NCBI RefSeq assembly: GCF_009498215.1
Contig: NZ_CP043498.1
Coordinates: 558,001-622,000, forward strand
Reading direction: 5' to 3'
Source: Rhizobium grahamii
GTDB taxonomy: Bacteria; Pseudomonadota; Alphaproteobacteria; Rhizobiales; Rhizobiaceae
DNA length: 64,000 nt
A program made the translations under genes and the position numbers. Of the stretch, positions 36,786-45,546 are shown in pieces (positions within the stretch are counted from its first letter, which is position 1; each line of letters opens with the position of its first letter). The notes beneath the pieces were generated by a model. It was not told the origin of the DNA. It worked only from the letters and a program-made list of their open reading frames with translations, and ran no database searches.

Positions 36786-37472
36786 ATGGTTATCCACATC
36801 GACAGGCCCTTTTTCTTCGACACGGTGCGCGATGCCCTGTTCAAGGGATCGCTTAATCAGCCGCAGGTGGAGGGCATGACGGCGATTCTCGATTTCTGGG
36901 AAACGCGGATGGCGGACGCCGATCCGCGCTGGCTCGCCTACATTCTGGCGACCGCCTACCATGAGACCGCCTATACGATGCAGCCGGTACGCGAGACGCT
37001 GGCAACGACGGATGCAAGGGCGATCGAAATCCTGGAGAATGCCTATGCTGCAGGCAAGCTCTCCTGGGTGAAGACCCCTTACTGGCGGCCGGATGAAGAC
37101 GGCAAGAGCTGGCTCGGCCGCGGTCTGGTGCAGCTTACCCACAAGCGGAACTACGAGGCGATGAGCAAGCTGACAGGCATCGATCTCGTCGCCGAGCCGG
37201 ACCGGGCGATGGAGATGGACGCCGCCGTTTCGATCCTGATCGAAGGCATGGTGCAGGGCTCCTTTGCCAATCACAAGCTCGCCGACCACCTGAACGAGGC
37301 GACCGACGACTGGGTCAATGCCCGCCGCATCGTCAACGGCACCGACCGGGCCGAAAAGCTCGCCGGCTACGGCAAGACCTTCCTTGCGGCGATCCGCCGC
37401 GAGGAGCCGGCAGGACCGCTTGCGCGGTTGAAGGCCTGGCTCCTGCGTGCTATCGCGCGGGTCTTCGGCTAG
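36786..37472 (+). CDS. Glycoside hydrolase family 19 endolysin-type protein
   Basis: 228 residues. The GH19 chitinase/lysozyme core is visible: WLAYILATAYHETAYTMQPV (catalytic Glu region), then SWLGRGLVQLTHKRNYEAMS (substrate-binding block) and DWVNARRIVNG. A final hydrophobic/basic segment (LKAWLLRAIARVFG) may bind membranes. There is no signal peptide, as in holin-dependent phage endolysins. GAGG precedes the ATG. Placed between terminase and portal, it may lyse cells to release GTA particles with the holin-like protein at 55165. Confidence 0.85.
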   Translation: MVIHIDRPFFFDTVRDALFKGSLNQPQVEGMTAILDFWETRMADADPRWLAYILATAYHETAYTMQPVRETLATTDARAIEILENAYAAGKLSWVKTPYWRPDEDGKSWLGRGLVQLTHKRNYEAMSKLTGIDLVAEPDRAMEMDAAVSILIEGMVQGSFANHKLADHLNEATDDWVNARRIVNGTDRAEKLAGYGKTFLAAIRREEPAGPLARLKAWLLRAIARVFG

Positions 37473-37492
37473 ACCTTCGCAGGGAGTTCCGC

Positions 37493-37801
37493 GTGATCCG
37501 CCATATCGTCTTCTTCACTGCGCCCGCGGAGCAACTGGAAAAGGTCCGCGCCGGCCTGTCGATCCTGACGGCAATTCCGCATGCCCGCCTGCTGGAGATC
37601 GGAACCAACATCAAGACAGACCAGCTCGGCACCGAGGTCGACCTCGTGGTCTACGGTGAATTCGACGATGAGGCGGCCCTTGCCGCCTACAAGGCGCATC
37701 CCGATTACCAGCGCTCGATCGACCTCGTTCGCCCCATCCGCGAAATGCGGATGGCAGCCGATTACGAAAGCGACGCTGCGGTAAAGCAGCCGCTGCGATG
37801 A
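37493..37801 (+). CDS. Dabb (stress-responsive A/B barrel) domain protein
   Basis: 102 residues, GTG start behind AGGGAG. Begins IRHIVFFTAP and contains LVVYGEFDDEAALAAYKAHPDYQ, the Dabb signature with the conserved His. These are small dimeric barrels of varied or unknown function. It follows the endolysin gene by 20 bases and may share its transcript. Confidence 0.82.
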   Translation: MIRHIVFFTAPAEQLEKVRAGLSILTAIPHARLLEIGTNIKTDQLGTEVDLVVYGEFDDEAALAAYKAHPDYQRSIDLVRPIREMRMAADYESDAAVKQPLR

Positions 37802-37839
37802 TTTGACTGCTGCGATCCGCTTCAGGTACTGACCGTGCC

Positions 37840-38007
37840 TCAGCCGTCATTCGCCCGTGTTTTTCGGGCGTCCTTGTTGGCTGCCGATGCGGTTTTGCCG
37901 TCCGGTTCCTGCCCGAAATACGTTCCGCCGAGGTGGCCGCCGCCGCTGGTGTTTTCAACCTGACGCTCGGCTCGCTTCAGAATTTCCTTTTCGTTTGTCT
38001 TGCTCAT
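37840..38007 (-). CDS. 55-residue hydrophilic protein, antisense within the GTA cluster
   Basis: MSKTNEKEILKRAERQVENT, then a glycine-rich middle (SGGGHLGGTYFGQEPDG) and a Lys/Arg tail. A GGAGG site lies five bases before the ATG at 38007. The composition suggests an intrinsically disordered or DNA-associated protein. Not recognised. It is convergent with the Dabb gene and divergent from the VOC gene. Confidence 0.62.
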   Translation of the reverse strand: MSKTNEKEILKRAERQVENTSGGGHLGGTYFGQEPDGKTASAANKDARKTRANDG

Positions 38008-38207
38008 TGGAGCCTCCTTTGTTGACGGGATGATCTATCAACAACCACTCGGGATGGATTTCGTTTCAATTTTTATGAGGCTTTGCGCAATCGCGGCGAT
38101 ACCGGCGCATTTTGCGATCCTGGGTGGCGAGCGGCCGTTTTCCGCCTATTTCCTGCCGTGGAGATAGAAAAACGGGGCCGAATTGTTCGGCGCAGGAGGA
38201 ACACGCA

Positions 38208-38681
38208 ATGCAGAAGAATACGATTTGCCTATGGTTCGACAAGGACGCCGAAGCTGCCGCCCGGTTTTATTCCGAAGTCTTTCCTGATAGCGCCGTGACC
38301 GCCGTCATCCGTGCGCCCGGAGACTATCCCGATGGCAAGCAGGGAAATGTGCTGGTCGTCGAATTCACGGTCGTCGGCATTCCCTGCATGGGTCTGAACG
38401 GAGGGCCGACTTTCAAGCAGAGCGAAGCCTTTTCGTTTCAGATCGCAACCGAGAACCAGGAAGAGACCGACCGCTACTGGAATGCAATCGTCGCCAATGG
38501 CGGCCAGGAGAGTGAGTGCGGCTGGTGCAAGGACAGATGGGGTCTCTCTTGGCAGATCACCCCGCGCGTGCTGACCGATGCGTTGAAGGTCGGCGGTGCC
38601 GAAGCCAAGCGCGCATTCGACGCGATGATGACCATGCGAAAGATCGACGTTGCCGCCATCGAGGCGGCGCGACGGGGCTGA
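38208..38681 (+). CDS. VOC family protein (PhnB/3-demethylubiquinone methyltransferase-like)
   Basis: 157 residues. Opens KNTICLWFDKDAEAAARFY-EVFPDS, then PCMGLNGGP and GWCKDRWGLSWQITP, the PhnB-type VOC pattern. Such proteins are often labelled 3-demethylubiquinone-9 methyltransferase, but enzymatic activity is not established. GCAGGAGGAACACGCA precedes the ATG, a strong ribosome site. It is cargo between GTA structural genes. Confidence 0.85.
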   Translation: MQKNTICLWFDKDAEAAARFYSEVFPDSAVTAVIRAPGDYPDGKQGNVLVVEFTVVGIPCMGLNGGPTFKQSEAFSFQIATENQEETDRYWNAIVANGGQESECGWCKDRWGLSWQITPRVLTDALKVGGAEAKRAFDAMMTMRKIDVAAIEAARRG

Positions 38682-38836
38682 GTTCTGCCGCGTGGGCCGG
38701 TCGGTAAATTGCCATCGGCCCGCGTCTCTCGAGCCACCCTGACAAGCCATCGGTGATGTGATGGAGACGTCAGTATCGACTTTATTCACCAATATATGAG
38801 ACGCATGAGTCTCAGACTGGGGTAGGAGCGCGCTGC

Positions 38837-40093
38837 ATGGTGGTGGTGAGGGCTTTCGGGACGTCGTCCTCGGACGTGAAAAAGCGGGAAATGGAGCGTC
38901 TCGCGGCGCTGGAACAGCTTGACCTCCTCGATACCCCCAAGGACGAAGGCTTCGAGCGCATCGTCCGCTTGATCAAGCAGATCTTCGACGTCGATATCGG
39001 CCTGGTGTCTCTGATCGACGCGCATCGGCAGTGGTACAAGGCGTGTTCCGGGATGGGAGTGGACGAGGTTCCTGTTCAGGATACCTTCTGCCGTTATGTG
39101 GTCGATCGTGAGGAAGCGATCGTCGTGCAGGATGCGACGCGCGATCCGCGCTTCGCGCACAATCCCGCCGTGACGGGCGAAAGCCACATACGTTTCTATG
39201 CCGGGGTGCCGTTGAAAACCAAAGCCGGACACGTTGTCGGAACGGTGTGTGCGATCGACCGCCGTACCAGATCGTTCGGTGCGAAGGATCTCTCGGTTCT
39301 CAACGAACTGGCGGGCGTCGCGATGGACCGGATCGAGCTGTTGCAATCGGCAGCAACCGATGGCCTGACCGGCGCGCTTACCCGCCGCGCCTTCCGCCAG
39401 GAGGCCGATCAAGTTCTGTCGCTCGCCCTGAGACACCAGCACGACGTGTCCTGCGTCGTTCTTGATATCGACCGTTTCAAGAGCGTCAATGACACCCACG
39501 GCCATGCTGCGGGCGACCAGGTGCTGCATGCGGTCGCCGAAACCTGCAAGGCGAACCTCAGGGCCGGCGATCTGTTCGGGCGGCTTGGCGGCGAGGAATT
39601 TGCGATCCTCCTTCCGCATATCAATCGTGACGGGGCAGCGGCGGTCGCAGAGAAGGTAAGGCTTGCGATTGCGTCCCGGCCGATTTCCGGAGCCTTCGGC
39701 GAATTGAACGTGACGGCAAGTTTCGGCATTTCGGCGCTTTCGATCATCACCAAGGACATCGAGACGATGTTGGCCCAGGCCGATGCCGCGATGTACCACG
39801 CCAAGCACAACGGCCGAAACCGATGCGTATCGTGGAATGCGATCGGTGGCGACGGCCCTACAGGTTCCCGCCGTCGCGTCCTGAAGGCAGGGTCGATCAT
39901 CTTCAACGACCATCGTTCGACGATAGACTGCACCATAAAGTCGCTCGGCACCGACAGCGCGGGGCTCTCCGTCTCCAATTCCGCCGGCATACCTCCGGAA
40001 TTCGTGCTGATGATCAAGGGCGAGGGTTTCGAGACCAAATGCCGGATCGTGGCGCAGGACCGGCAAACCATAGAAGTTGCCTTCAGCGCCTGA
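38837..40093 (+). CDS. GAF-GGDEF-PilZ protein, probable diguanylate cyclase
   Basis: 418 residues: GAF domain (about 25-165, with FCRYVVDREEAIVVQDATRD), GGDEF domain (about 170-330) with the intact active site GGEEF (251-255) and an inhibitory I-site RAGD (242-245), and a C-terminal PilZ-like domain (about 335-415, starting SRRRVLKAGSIIF). It should make cyclic di-GMP with product feedback, and the PilZ part may itself bind the nucleotide, although only the first Arg cluster is clear. Cytoplasmic, no membrane helix. It lies just before the GTA portal gene. Confidence 0.85.
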   Translation: MVVVRAFGTSSSDVKKREMERLAALEQLDLLDTPKDEGFERIVRLIKQIFDVDIGLVSLIDAHRQWYKACSGMGVDEVPVQDTFCRYVVDREEAIVVQDATRDPRFAHNPAVTGESHIRFYAGVPLKTKAGHVVGTVCAIDRRTRSFGAKDLSVLNELAGVAMDRIELLQSAATDGLTGALTRRAFRQEADQVLSLALRHQHDVSCVVLDIDRFKSVNDTHGHAAGDQVLHAVAETCKANLRAGDLFGRLGGEEFAILLPHINRDGAAAVAEKVRLAIASRPISGAFGELNVTASFGISALSIITKDIETMLAQADAAMYHAKHNGRNRCVSWNAIGGDGPTGSRRRVLKAGSIIFNDHRSTIDCTIKSLGTDSAGLSVSNSAGIPPEFVLMIKGEGFETKCRIVAQDRQTIEVAFSA

Positions 40094-40200
40094 TCCGGCT
40101 CCATCTGCATCGGCTGTCTTTGGATTGGATTCGCGTGGTCACACGCGGTCCCGTCGTCACGCTGCCCTGTTGAGAGCCCGCTAACTCCAGGAAACCAACC

Positions 40201-41358
40201 ATGAGATTGAGATCATTGCTGCCGTGGGGCTCCACGGCGGGTCGGAGCACAGTGCCCGAGACGAAGGCAACAGGCGGCTTCATGTCGCTGACGGCCGAGG
40301 GACGGGCGAGCTGGACCGGCCGCTCCTACGCGGCGCTGTCGCGCGAGGGATTCATGAAGAACCCGGTCGCGCATCGCAGCGTCCGGCTGGTCGCGGAAGC
40401 CGCCGCCTCGGTGCCGTGGCTGCTCTACGAGGGCGATCGCGAGCGGCCGGATCATGCCATTCTATCGCTGCTTGCCCAGCCGAACGGGCGCATGGGTGGC
40501 CCCGATTTCTTCGAGGCGCTCTATGGGCACCTGCTTCTGTCAGGCAACGCCTATGTAGAGCCGCTGCTGGTCGGCGCAAACCTGCGCGAGCTGCATCTGC
40601 TGCGGCCGGACCGGATCGGCATCGTCGAGGGGATGGATGGGTGGCCCGAGGCCTACGACTATCGCGCCGGCGGTTCCGTGCGCCGCTTTCCTGTGGAGAC
40701 GGAAGGGCTGGGGCTGCTGCACCTGAAGCTCTTCCATCCGCTCGACGATCATCTCGGTTTCCCGCCACTGGCAGCCGCCCAGGTGGCGCTCGATCTCTCC
40801 AATGCGGCGGCGACCTGGAACAAGGCGCTGCTTGACAATTCGGCGCGCCCGTCAGGTGCGCTCGTCTACCAGCCGAAGGAGGGCGGCAACCTCTCACCCG
40901 ACCAGTACGAGCGGCTCAAGCAAGAGCTAGACGAAGGCTATTCCGGCCCGATGCGCGCCGGGCGCCCGCTGCTTCTTGAAGGCGGGCTCGACTGGAAGTC
41001 GATGGGGCTGTCTCCGAAGGACATGGATTTCGTCGAGGCGCGCAATGGCGCCGCCCGCGACATCGCGCTCGCCTTCGGCGTGCCGCCGATGCTGCTCGGC
41101 ATTCCCGGCGACAACACCTACGCCAATTATCAGGAAGCGAACCGCGCCTTCTACCGGCTGACCGTGCTGCCGATGCTGACGCGCACCGCCGCCTCGCTCT
41201 CCGCCTGGCTTTCCGGACATTACGAGGACCGCCTGCGGCTGGAGCCCGATCTCGACAAGGTCGCCGGGCTTGCCGCCGAGCGCGATCAGCTGTGGACGCG
41301 GGTAGGAAGTGCAGCCTTTCTCACAGACGAGGAGAAGCGGCAGGCGGTGGGGTATTGA
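40201..41358 (+). CDS. GTA portal protein (gp3)
   Basis: 385 residues of the HK97-type portal family. Visible blocks: NPVAHRSVRLVAEAAASVPW near residue 58, FEALYGHLLLSGNAYVEPL, FPPLAAAQVALDLSNAAATWN, and FGVPPMLLGIPGDNTYANYQEANRAFY. It forms the dodecameric channel for DNA entry and tail attachment. AGGAAACCAACC precedes the ATG. It is separated from the terminase by 3.7 kb of inserted genes. Confidence 0.92.
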   Translation: MRLRSLLPWGSTAGRSTVPETKATGGFMSLTAEGRASWTGRSYAALSREGFMKNPVAHRSVRLVAEAAASVPWLLYEGDRERPDHAILSLLAQPNGRMGGPDFFEALYGHLLLSGNAYVEPLLVGANLRELHLLRPDRIGIVEGMDGWPEAYDYRAGGSVRRFPVETEGLGLLHLKLFHPLDDHLGFPPLAAAQVALDLSNAAATWNKALLDNSARPSGALVYQPKEGGNLSPDQYERLKQELDEGYSGPMRAGRPLLLEGGLDWKSMGLSPKDMDFVEARNGAARDIALAFGVPPMLLGIPGDNTYANYQEANRAFYRLTVLPMLTRTAASLSAWLSGHYEDRLRLEPDLDKVAGLAAERDQLWTRVGSAAFLTDEEKRQAVGY

Positions 41359-41482
41359 GGCGGGAGCGATCGCTCTTTCCTCTTTCATTTCGAGGAACAG
41401 CCTGCCTATTGTCGCATGCATGGTCTTGCGGGGGCGATATCCACAGAACGTGCAGTTCAAACCCAGACCACAAGGATCGAGG

Positions 41483-42061
41483 ATGGATGCGGGTTTCCCC
41501 GAGGGATTGACCTACGTGCCCGAATTTCTGTCGGAGGCGGCGTCGAAAGCGCTGGCTGACGCGTTGGACGCAGATGAATGGGATCAGACCCTCAAACGGC
41601 GCGTCCAGCATTTCGGTTACCGCTATGACTACCGCGCACGATCTGTGGAAACGGATGCCTATCTCGGGCCACTGCCGGATTGGCTCGCAACCGTCGCTCA
41701 ACGGCTCGTTTGTGAGGGGCATTTTCATCATGCGCCGGATCAGGTGATCGCAAATGAATACTGGCCGGGGCAGGGCATCAGCGCCCACGTGGATTGCGTG
41801 CCATGCTTCGGCGGCAGCATTGTTTCTCTGAGCCTGCTGTCCCCCTGCGAGATGATCTTCCGGAACCCCGAGACCGGGGATCGCCGGTTTGTCATGTTGC
41901 AGCCCGGTGCCTTGCTGAAGATGGAGGGACCGGCGCGCTATCAATGGACGCATGAGATTCCGGCGCGGTTGGCCGATACTGTCCATGGCGAACGGCGTTT
42001 GCGCGGGCGGCGTCTCTCTCTGACGTTCCGCAACGTCACGCTTGGCGAAAACCCGACTTAG
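41483..42061 (+). CDS. alkB: AlkB-type 2-oxoglutarate/Fe(II) dioxygenase
   Basis: 192 residues. The iron site is H102 and D104 in ISAHVDCV plus H157 in QWTHEIP; Arg residues in GRRLSLTFRNV bind 2-oxoglutarate. NEYWPGQGISAHVD is the AlkB signature. It probably removes alkyl lesions from DNA or RNA. The ATG at 41483 follows AGGATCGAGG. It sits between the portal and DUF6107 genes of the GTA, an unusual location for a repair gene. Confidence 0.88.
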   Translation: MDAGFPEGLTYVPEFLSEAASKALADALDADEWDQTLKRRVQHFGYRYDYRARSVETDAYLGPLPDWLATVAQRLVCEGHFHHAPDQVIANEYWPGQGISAHVDCVPCFGGSIVSLSLLSPCEMIFRNPETGDRRFVMLQPGALLKMEGPARYQWTHEIPARLADTVHGERRLRGRRLSLTFRNVTLGENPT

Positions 42062-42245
42062 CGCCATGCGTCTGAGGACGCTCTATCTCATTGAACCTGC
42101 GGATGTTCGACCAGGCGCAAACTCGAACTGACTTTAACCGCCAGATTCGATCTTAGAGCAAACCGCATGAAGCGATTCAAAAGACTCGCATAACCGTGCC
42201 GATCGCCGGCTGGGTATTGCCCGTCTTCAACCAAGGATCCCTGCG

Positions 42246-42563
42246 ATGACAGACCTTTCCAACGATGCCGGCCTCTGGGCGACCAGGGCGCTCGGCGCGT
42301 CGGCAGGGGCGGCGGTGTCGCTCGTCTATCTCCTGCCGAAAAGCCGGCGGGAGGCCGCGAGCCGCTTCTTCACCGGCCTTGCCTGCGGCACGATCTTCGG
42401 CGGCCCGACGGGTATCTGGATTGCCGAAAGGCTGGCGCTGGCGGATCGCCTCTCGGCCTCGGAGGTGGTGCTGTCGGGATCAGCGGCGGCAAGCCTCTGC
42501 GCCTGGTGGGGCCTCGGCATCCTGTCGCGTATCGCCGGACGATACGGCGCGCGCGGGCGCTAG
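42246..42563 (+). CDS. DUF6107-like GTA protein (gp3.5)
   Basis: 105 residues with two or three hydrophobic segments (AGAAVSLVYLLP; FFTGLACGTIFGGPTGIWIAE; VVLSGSAAASLCAWWGLGIL). A small membrane-like protein is found at this position in RcGTA-type clusters of rhizobia. Role unknown. Followed 35 bases later by the prohead protease. Confidence 0.7.
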   Translation: MTDLSNDAGLWATRALGASAGAAVSLVYLLPKSRREAASRFFTGLACGTIFGGPTGIWIAERLALADRLSASEVVLSGSAAASLCAWWGLGILSRIAGRYGARGR

Positions 42564-42598
42564 CCCGCAAGACCATTCCAAAAAACGAGGAGAGCATC

Positions 42599-43183
42599 AT
42601 GACCGCAAGCCGCGCGCTGGCGCGATCACCCATGGGCGCGGATACGCGCAAGTTTGCCAATCTGGAGCTCAGAGGGCTGAAGCGCGACGGCAGCTTCTCC
42701 GGCTATGCCAGCGTCTTCGGCGAAGTCGATCTCGGCAAGGATGCGATCGAGCGCGGCGCCTTCCGCAAGTCGCTGGCCGAACGCGGGGCGGGCGGGGTGC
42801 GTATGCTCTTCCAGCATGACCCGGCCGAACCGATCGGCGCCTGGAAGACGATCCGCGAGGACAGCCGCGGCCTCTATGTCGAGGGCATGCTTGCCGAGGG
42901 TGTCTCCCGGGCACGCGAGGTGCACCAGCTTCTGAAGAACGGCGCGCTCGACGGGCTTTCGATCGGTTTCCGCACCGTGCGCGCCAAGACCGATGCGAAG
43001 TCGGGCGTGCGCCGCATCCTCGAAGCCGATCTCTGGGAGATCTCGATCGTGACCTTCCCGATGCTGCCGTCTGCGCGCGTGCAGAACATCAAGAATGCGC
43101 GGTGGTTCCGCGACAAGGAGACCGAGCTAGTCCGCGCCATGCGCCGGGCCGCCCGGATGATGCTGACAGAAACCTTCAGATAG
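42599..43183 (+). CDS. HK97-family prohead protease (gp4)
   Basis: 194 residues. Serine protease that trims the capsid N-terminus. The catalytic His is in MLFQHDPAEPIG and Ser in GALDGLSIGFRT; WEISIVTFPMLPSA is the conserved C-terminal block. The ATG at 42599 has GAGGAGAG upstream; the longer frame to 42506 overlaps the preceding gene. The capsid gene follows 11 bases later. Confidence 0.93.
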   Translation: MTASRALARSPMGADTRKFANLELRGLKRDGSFSGYASVFGEVDLGKDAIERGAFRKSLAERGAGGVRMLFQHDPAEPIGAWKTIREDSRGLYVEGMLAEGVSRAREVHQLLKNGALDGLSIGFRTVRAKTDAKSGVRRILEADLWEISIVTFPMLPSARVQNIKNARWFRDKETELVRAMRRAARMMLTETFR

Positions 43184-43194
43184 GAAAACGGGAC

Positions 43195-44451
43195 ATGACC
43201 GACATGCATGAGACAGGTTCGAGGATGGCGCCGGAGATCAAGGCGGCGCCCGAGATGACGGCTGCCTTCGACGAGTTCATGGAGGCATTCGAGGCCTTCA
43301 AGGACACCAATGATCGCCGCCTCGGTGAGATCGAGGAAAAGCTGACGGCCGATGTCGTCACTCGCGACAAGATGGACCGCATCACGAGGGCGATGGACGA
43401 GCAGAAGAAGGTGATCGACCAGCTGGCGCTGAAGAAGGCGCGGCCGCCGCTCGGGCGTGGCGGAAACGGCATCGAGGCGAACGAGCACAAGGCGGCGTTC
43501 GAGCAGTATATCCGCCGTGGCGACGAGGCCGGCTTGCGCGAGCTCGAGGCGAAGGCGATGTCGGCGGGCTCAGGAAGCGATGGTGGCTATCTCGTGCCGC
43601 CCGAGACGGACACCGAGATCGGCCGTCGCCTCTCCGTGGTCTCGCCGATCCGTTCGCTTGCGACCGTGCGCCAGGTCTCCGGCTCGGTGCTGAAGAAGCC
43701 GTTCGCGACCTCGGGCATGGCGGCCGGCTGGGTGGCCGAAGCGGCGGCCCGTCCGCAGACATCGAGCGCTCAGCTTGCCGAACTCTCCTTCCCGACCATG
43801 GAGCTCTACGCCATGCCGGCGGCAACGCAGGCGCTGCTCGACGATGCCGCCGTCGATATCGAGGCCTGGATATCGAGCGAGGTCGATACCGTCTTTGCCG
43901 AGCAGGAGGGCACGGCCTTCGTCAACGGCGACGGCACCAACAAGCCGAAGGGTTTCCTCGCCTATGCCGCAGTCGCCGACAGCGCCTGGAACTGGGGCAA
44001 TCTCGGCTATATCGCGACGGGCGCCGCCGGCGCCTTCAAGACGACGGGTGCCTCAGACACCCTCATCGATACGATCTACTCGCTGAAGGCGGGACACCGC
44101 CAGAACGCCAACTTCGTCATGAACCGCAAGACGCAGGCCGAGGTTCGCAAGCTGAAGGATGGCGACGGCCGCTATCTCTGGCAGCCGCCCGCAACGGCGG
44201 GTGAGGCGGCTTCGCTGGTCGGCTTCCCGGTTGTCGAGGCCGAGGATATGCCCGATATCGCGGCCAATGCGCTGTCGATTGCCTTCGGGGATTTCCGGGC
44301 CGGCTATCTCGTCGTCGACCGCACCGGCGTGCGTGTGCTGCGCGATCCCTATTCCGCCAAGCCCTACGTGCTCTTCTACACGACCAAGCGTGTCGGCGGC
44401 GGGGTGCAGAACTTCGAGGCGATCAAGCTCATCAAGTTCGCCGTGAGCTGA
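43195..44451 (+). CDS. GTA major capsid protein (gp5, HK97 fold)
   Basis: 418 residues. The N-terminal 120 residues form a charged coiled-coil scaffold (delta) domain (EEKLTADVVTRDKMDRITRAMDEQ) removed by the protease; the mature domain starts near AKAMSAGSGSDGGYLVPPE. HK97-fold blocks: NGDGTNKPKGFLAYA, FVMNRKTQAEVRKLKDG, FPVVEAEDMPD and DRTGVRVLRDP. Complete. AGGAAAACGGGAC precedes the ATG. Confidence 0.94.
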   Translation: MTDMHETGSRMAPEIKAAPEMTAAFDEFMEAFEAFKDTNDRRLGEIEEKLTADVVTRDKMDRITRAMDEQKKVIDQLALKKARPPLGRGGNGIEANEHKAAFEQYIRRGDEAGLRELEAKAMSAGSGSDGGYLVPPETDTEIGRRLSVVSPIRSLATVRQVSGSVLKKPFATSGMAAGWVAEAAARPQTSSAQLAELSFPTMELYAMPAATQALLDDAAVDIEAWISSEVDTVFAEQEGTAFVNGDGTNKPKGFLAYAAVADSAWNWGNLGYIATGAAGAFKTTGASDTLIDTIYSLKAGHRQNANFVMNRKTQAEVRKLKDGDGRYLWQPPATAGEAASLVGFPVVEAEDMPDIAANALSIAFGDFRAGYLVVDRTGVRVLRDPYSAKPYVLFYTTKRVGGGVQNFEAIKLIKFAVS

Positions 44452-44525
44452 GCAAGGCAGGGCGGGTGCGGCTGCCCGCATCCGCCTGCCGAACATGCCT
44501 GCGCCACACCAATTCAGGATCGTCC

Positions 44526-45095
44526 ATGACCTATGCACTGATTACTCCGCCTGTCGCGGAAGCGCTGACACTTGCCGAGACGAAGGCCCATCTGCGGCTC
44601 GACGACGGCAACGAAGACGCGCTGCTGGCCTCGCTGATCCGCGTTGCTCGCGAGCATCTGGAGCGCACGACCGGCCTTTGCCTGATCACCCAGGTCTGGC
44701 GGCTTCATCTTGAATCGATACCTGAAGACCGCGTGATTCAGATTGCCAAGGGCCCGGTGCAAGCCATTGAAAGCCTGAACGTTTACGATGAAGCAGGCGA
44801 GGAGGTGGTCTTGCCCGCGACCGGCCATGTGCTCGATGGCAATGCCCGACCGGCGCGTCTGGTGCTTGATCGAAACGTGAACCCTGCCATTGCCGCAAAC
44901 GGCATCGAAATCGATTTTTCCGGCGGCTTTGGCGAGAGCGGCGCCGACGTGCCCGATATGCTGAAACGGGCGATGCTGATGCATATAGCCCAGATGTTCG
45001 CCTTCAGGGGCGCCGTCGCCGTCGAGGACCAGCCGGCGGACATCCCTGTCGGTTATGACCGGCTGGTCGCACCGTTCCTGATGCGGAGGCTCTGA
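44526..45095 (+). CDS. GTA head-tail connector (gp6)
   Basis: 189 residues. ALTLAETKAHLRLDDGNEDALLASLI near the start is the phage connector (phiE125 gp8/HK97 gp6-like) signature; helices with AREHLERTTG follow. It forms the ring between portal and tail. Its stop overlaps the gp7 start by one base. Confidence 0.87.
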   Translation: MTYALITPPVAEALTLAETKAHLRLDDGNEDALLASLIRVAREHLERTTGLCLITQVWRLHLESIPEDRVIQIAKGPVQAIESLNVYDEAGEEVVLPATGHVLDGNARPARLVLDRNVNPAIAANGIEIDFSGGFGESGADVPDMLKRAMLMHIAQMFAFRGAVAVEDQPADIPVGYDRLVAPFLMRRL

Positions 45096-45430
45096 TGCGA
45101 TCCGTCTTCTTCGATCCCGGCCAGATGACAGCGCGGCTTGAACTGGAGGCACCGGAAGACGCGCCGGACGGACAGGGCGGCGCCACCGTCACCTTTGCTG
45201 CTGTTGCCTCGGTGTGGGCGCGGATCGAGCCGCTGGCCGAAATACGGGAAGAGCGGGCAGGTGCGGACGTCTTCACGCTGACGCATCGCATCTGGCTACG
45301 GTTCCGCACCGACATCAAGGCCGGGATGCGGCTGCGCAAGGGCGACCGGCTGTTCGCCATCGGCACCTGCCGCGACCCAGACGAAACCGGCCGCTATCTC
45401 TGCTGCCTCTGCGAGGAGGAAGGACGATGA
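45095..45430 (+). CDS. GTA head-tail adaptor / head closure protein (gp7)
   Basis: 111 residues. Beta-rich: VWARIEPLAEIREERAGADVFTLTHRIWLRFR is the SPP1 gp16/HK97 gp10-type head closure pattern (conserved at the RcGTA gp7 position). It closes the filled head. TGATG joins it to gp6, and its TGA overlaps the ATG of the next small frame. Confidence 0.85.
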   Translation: MRSVFFDPGQMTARLELEAPEDAPDGQGGATVTFAAVASVWARIEPLAEIREERAGADVFTLTHRIWLRFRTDIKAGMRLRKGDRLFAIGTCRDPDETGRYLCCLCEEEGR

Positions 45431-45546
45431 GCACCGCCATGGCGATCACACTCCGCGATCTGGCGGAGATCCTGGCGCGGGTGGCGCAAGATGCTAGGGG
45501 TAAATCGGCGGCAAAGGGAGGCGAAAGCCATGAGCGCAGCCAATGA
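45427..45546 (+). CDS. Possible 39-residue coupled gene between gp7 and gp8
   Basis: MSTAMAITLRDLAEILARVA begins a short frame whose ATG overlaps the gp7 stop (ATGA), the form used by most junctions in this cluster, and whose end overlaps gp8 by 17 bases. GAGGAAGGACG lies just upstream. The helical first half looks protein-like. It may instead be a spacer; not recognised in the GTA family. Confidence 0.45.
   Translation: MSTAMAITLRDLAEILARVAQDARGKSAAKGGESHERSQ

Noticed and set aside
42140..42215. Possible degenerate intergenic repeat (AGAGCAAACCGCATGAAGCGATTC)
   Set aside because: Some resemblance to rhizobial repeats, but no clear paired stems or second copy in the window.
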